Shown one piece after another: positions 33,316 through 34,151 of a stretch of 34,151 nt of DNA. The DNA is from Bacteroidota bacterium (GTDB lineage Bacteria > Bacteroidota > Bacteroidia > Bacteroidales > UBA7960), in the NCBI GenBank assembly GCA_018335675.1, contig JAGXRQ010000041.1, positions 1 to 34,151 on the forward strand, read 5' to 3'. The notes under the pieces were generated by a model that had not been told where the DNA came from, did not search any database, and saw only the letters and a program-made list of their open reading frames with translations. Within the stretch, counting starts at the first letter, position 1. Each line of letters begins with the position of its first letter. The position numbers and the translations under genes were made by a program.

Positions 33316-33915
33316 TTACAGATTCCTTTCCAAAAATGAAATATATTCGTTGAAGAATAACTTATCATTTATAAACTCCAGTGGTAATACCCACCTAACA
33401 GTTAAATTATTATCAATGATTAATAATGCTGAATTATTTGTAAAAGAAATACTGTTGTGGTAAATATCTTCATTTGTCCAAACAATTTTACTATCGCTAA
33501 TTTGTTCTTCCATCTTTGCTTCCTCAATTATTGAAAGATTGTTTTTGTGAGAAACTATAAGAAATGGATCAAGACACCCTAATCTATAAATTATTTTTCT
33601 TACAGTTTCAATATAACAATCTGAGCATGCATTCTTTTCGAGAAACAGAACAGCAACTAATTTTTCTTTTTTTAATAATTGCTCATGGAAATCATCCTGA
33701 ATTGCCAACTCTTTACCATTTTGGTTGAAGTTTTCTCTTAATGTAGCATTGAGGAATTCAATTTTATCATGTGAATTATTTAACTCAATTTCATACTGTT
33801 CTCTTATTTTTGAAATTTTGCTATTTTGTTTGAATAAGACAAATAGGCTGTAAAAAACAAAAACGCTTAAAAGAATTCCAATAATGGTTTTATTTGAAAG
33901 CTTGAATTTTCTCAT
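33316..33915 (-). CDS. Membrane-anchored thioredoxin-like protein with CSDC motif
   Basis: A 199-residue protein: N-terminal membrane anchor (about 9-28, TIIGILLSVFVFYSLFVLF), a charged helical, possibly coiled-coil stretch (about 30-65) and a thioredoxin-like domain (about 85-199). The active-site-like motif is C97-S-D-C100 after VAVLFLEKNA, followed by ETVRKII; the cis-Pro position is not obvious. The domain probably faces the periplasm and could form, isomerise or reduce disulfides, with the six-cysteine peptide encoded downstream as an obvious candidate substrate. This link is inferred from proximity. The IS30 gene ends only 25 bp upstream, so its native promoter may have been displaced. 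Confidence 0.7.
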   Translation of the reverse strand: MRKFKLSNKTIIGILLSVFVFYSLFVLFKQNSKISKIREQYEIELNNSHDKIEFLNATLRENFNQNGKELAIQDDFHEQLLKKEKLVAVLFLEKNACSDCYIETVRKIIYRLGCLDPFLIVSHKNNLSIIEEAKMEEQISDSKIVWTNEDIYHNSISFTNNSALLIIDNNLTVRWVLPLEFINDKLFFNEYISFLERNL

Positions 33916-33940
33916 TTCTAATTATTATTAATTGCTGAAT

Positions 33941-34151
33941 TCAAGTCACAAATGCAACTTTTTGTTTAATCAAATTTAATGATAAAAATTCAATTGGTGA
34001 TAAGAACCCCAATTTTTTTCTTGGTCTGTTATTTAACTTGTGTTGAACATATTGAATTTGTTGATTAGTAATATTTTCAAAAGAAGACCCTTTAGGAAAG
34101 TATTGCCTGATAAGCCCATTTATATTTTCATTAGCACCTCGTTCCCATGAA
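33941..34151 (-). mobile_element. IS30-family transposase, C-terminal part
   Basis: The open frame enters from the right edge and ends at TGA (33941-33943), 69 residues. It reads SWERGANENINGLIRQYFPK, then KLNNRPRKKLGF and SPIEF, the classic IS30 C-terminus with the catalytic-Glu helix and the NNRPRKxLG signature of the integrase core. The rest of the gene and the far inverted repeat are outside the window. The near inverted repeat should lie around the stop codon, close to the thioredoxin-like gene. Confidence 0.95.

Overview
The window reads as chromosomal DNA of a low-GC member of the Bacteroidota. Evidence: repeated -7 boxes of the Bacteroidota type (TAnnTTTG) in front of genes, almost no Shine-Dalgarno-like leaders, a fused SecDF, DUF4199, DUF4328, DUF1573 and GxxExxY families, a PorE-like TPR/propeller/OmpA protein, and lipoproteins with short signal peptides. 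I see no rRNA, tRNA or CRISPR array. Both ends of the window are cut transposase-like genes: a possible one at 1-160 and a clear IS30-family C-terminus at 33941-34151.

Left part (0.2-9.6 kb): a DUF4328 membrane protein, then an export/envelope block on the + strand (secDF, tatA-like, PorE-like OmpA protein). Convergent to it on the - strand are two secreted surface proteins: a beta-helix protein and a protein with five tandem ~77-residue repeats, an InlB-like domain and a dockerin. Middle part (9.6-21.4 kb): mostly housekeeping and transport genes. These are an NhaC antiporter, a tRNA-dihydrouridine synthase, an AEC transporter with a TTG start, prfA-pyrF, sucD (without sucC), an outer-membrane lipoprotein, an orphan C-terminal transketolase half fused into an operon with an ECF sigma factor, a putative anti-sigma protein and a Spy/CpxP-like protein, then DUF4199 and FkbM methyltransferase genes.

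Right part (21.5-33.9 kb, nearly all - strand): an RND efflux operon (membrane-fusion lipoprotein plus two different RND permeases) is interrupted between adaptor and first permease by a GxxExxY (PD-(D/E)xK-like) gene bracketed by inverted copies of a GCGCAGAGG-type short repeat. Upstream of it lies an uncharacterised envelope module: membrane-anchored thioredoxin-like protein, six-cysteine secreted peptide, 6-bladed propeller lipoprotein, unknown lipoprotein and DUF1573 protein. A strong hairpin sits directly behind the peptide gene. A 577-bp gene-free stretch inside this module carries a structured GC-rich island and two more GCGCAGAGG arrays.

The two most unusual things are (1) the GxxExxY cassette with its GCGCAGAGG termini plus gene-less copies of the same repeat 5 kb away, and (2) the cysteine-rich peptide/thiol-oxidoreductase/propeller module. 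Several further intergenic arrays with 7- or 8-bp periods (12266-12345, 18812-18870) show that this genome collects short-period spacer repeats, one of them between a sigma gene and its presumed anti-sigma gene.
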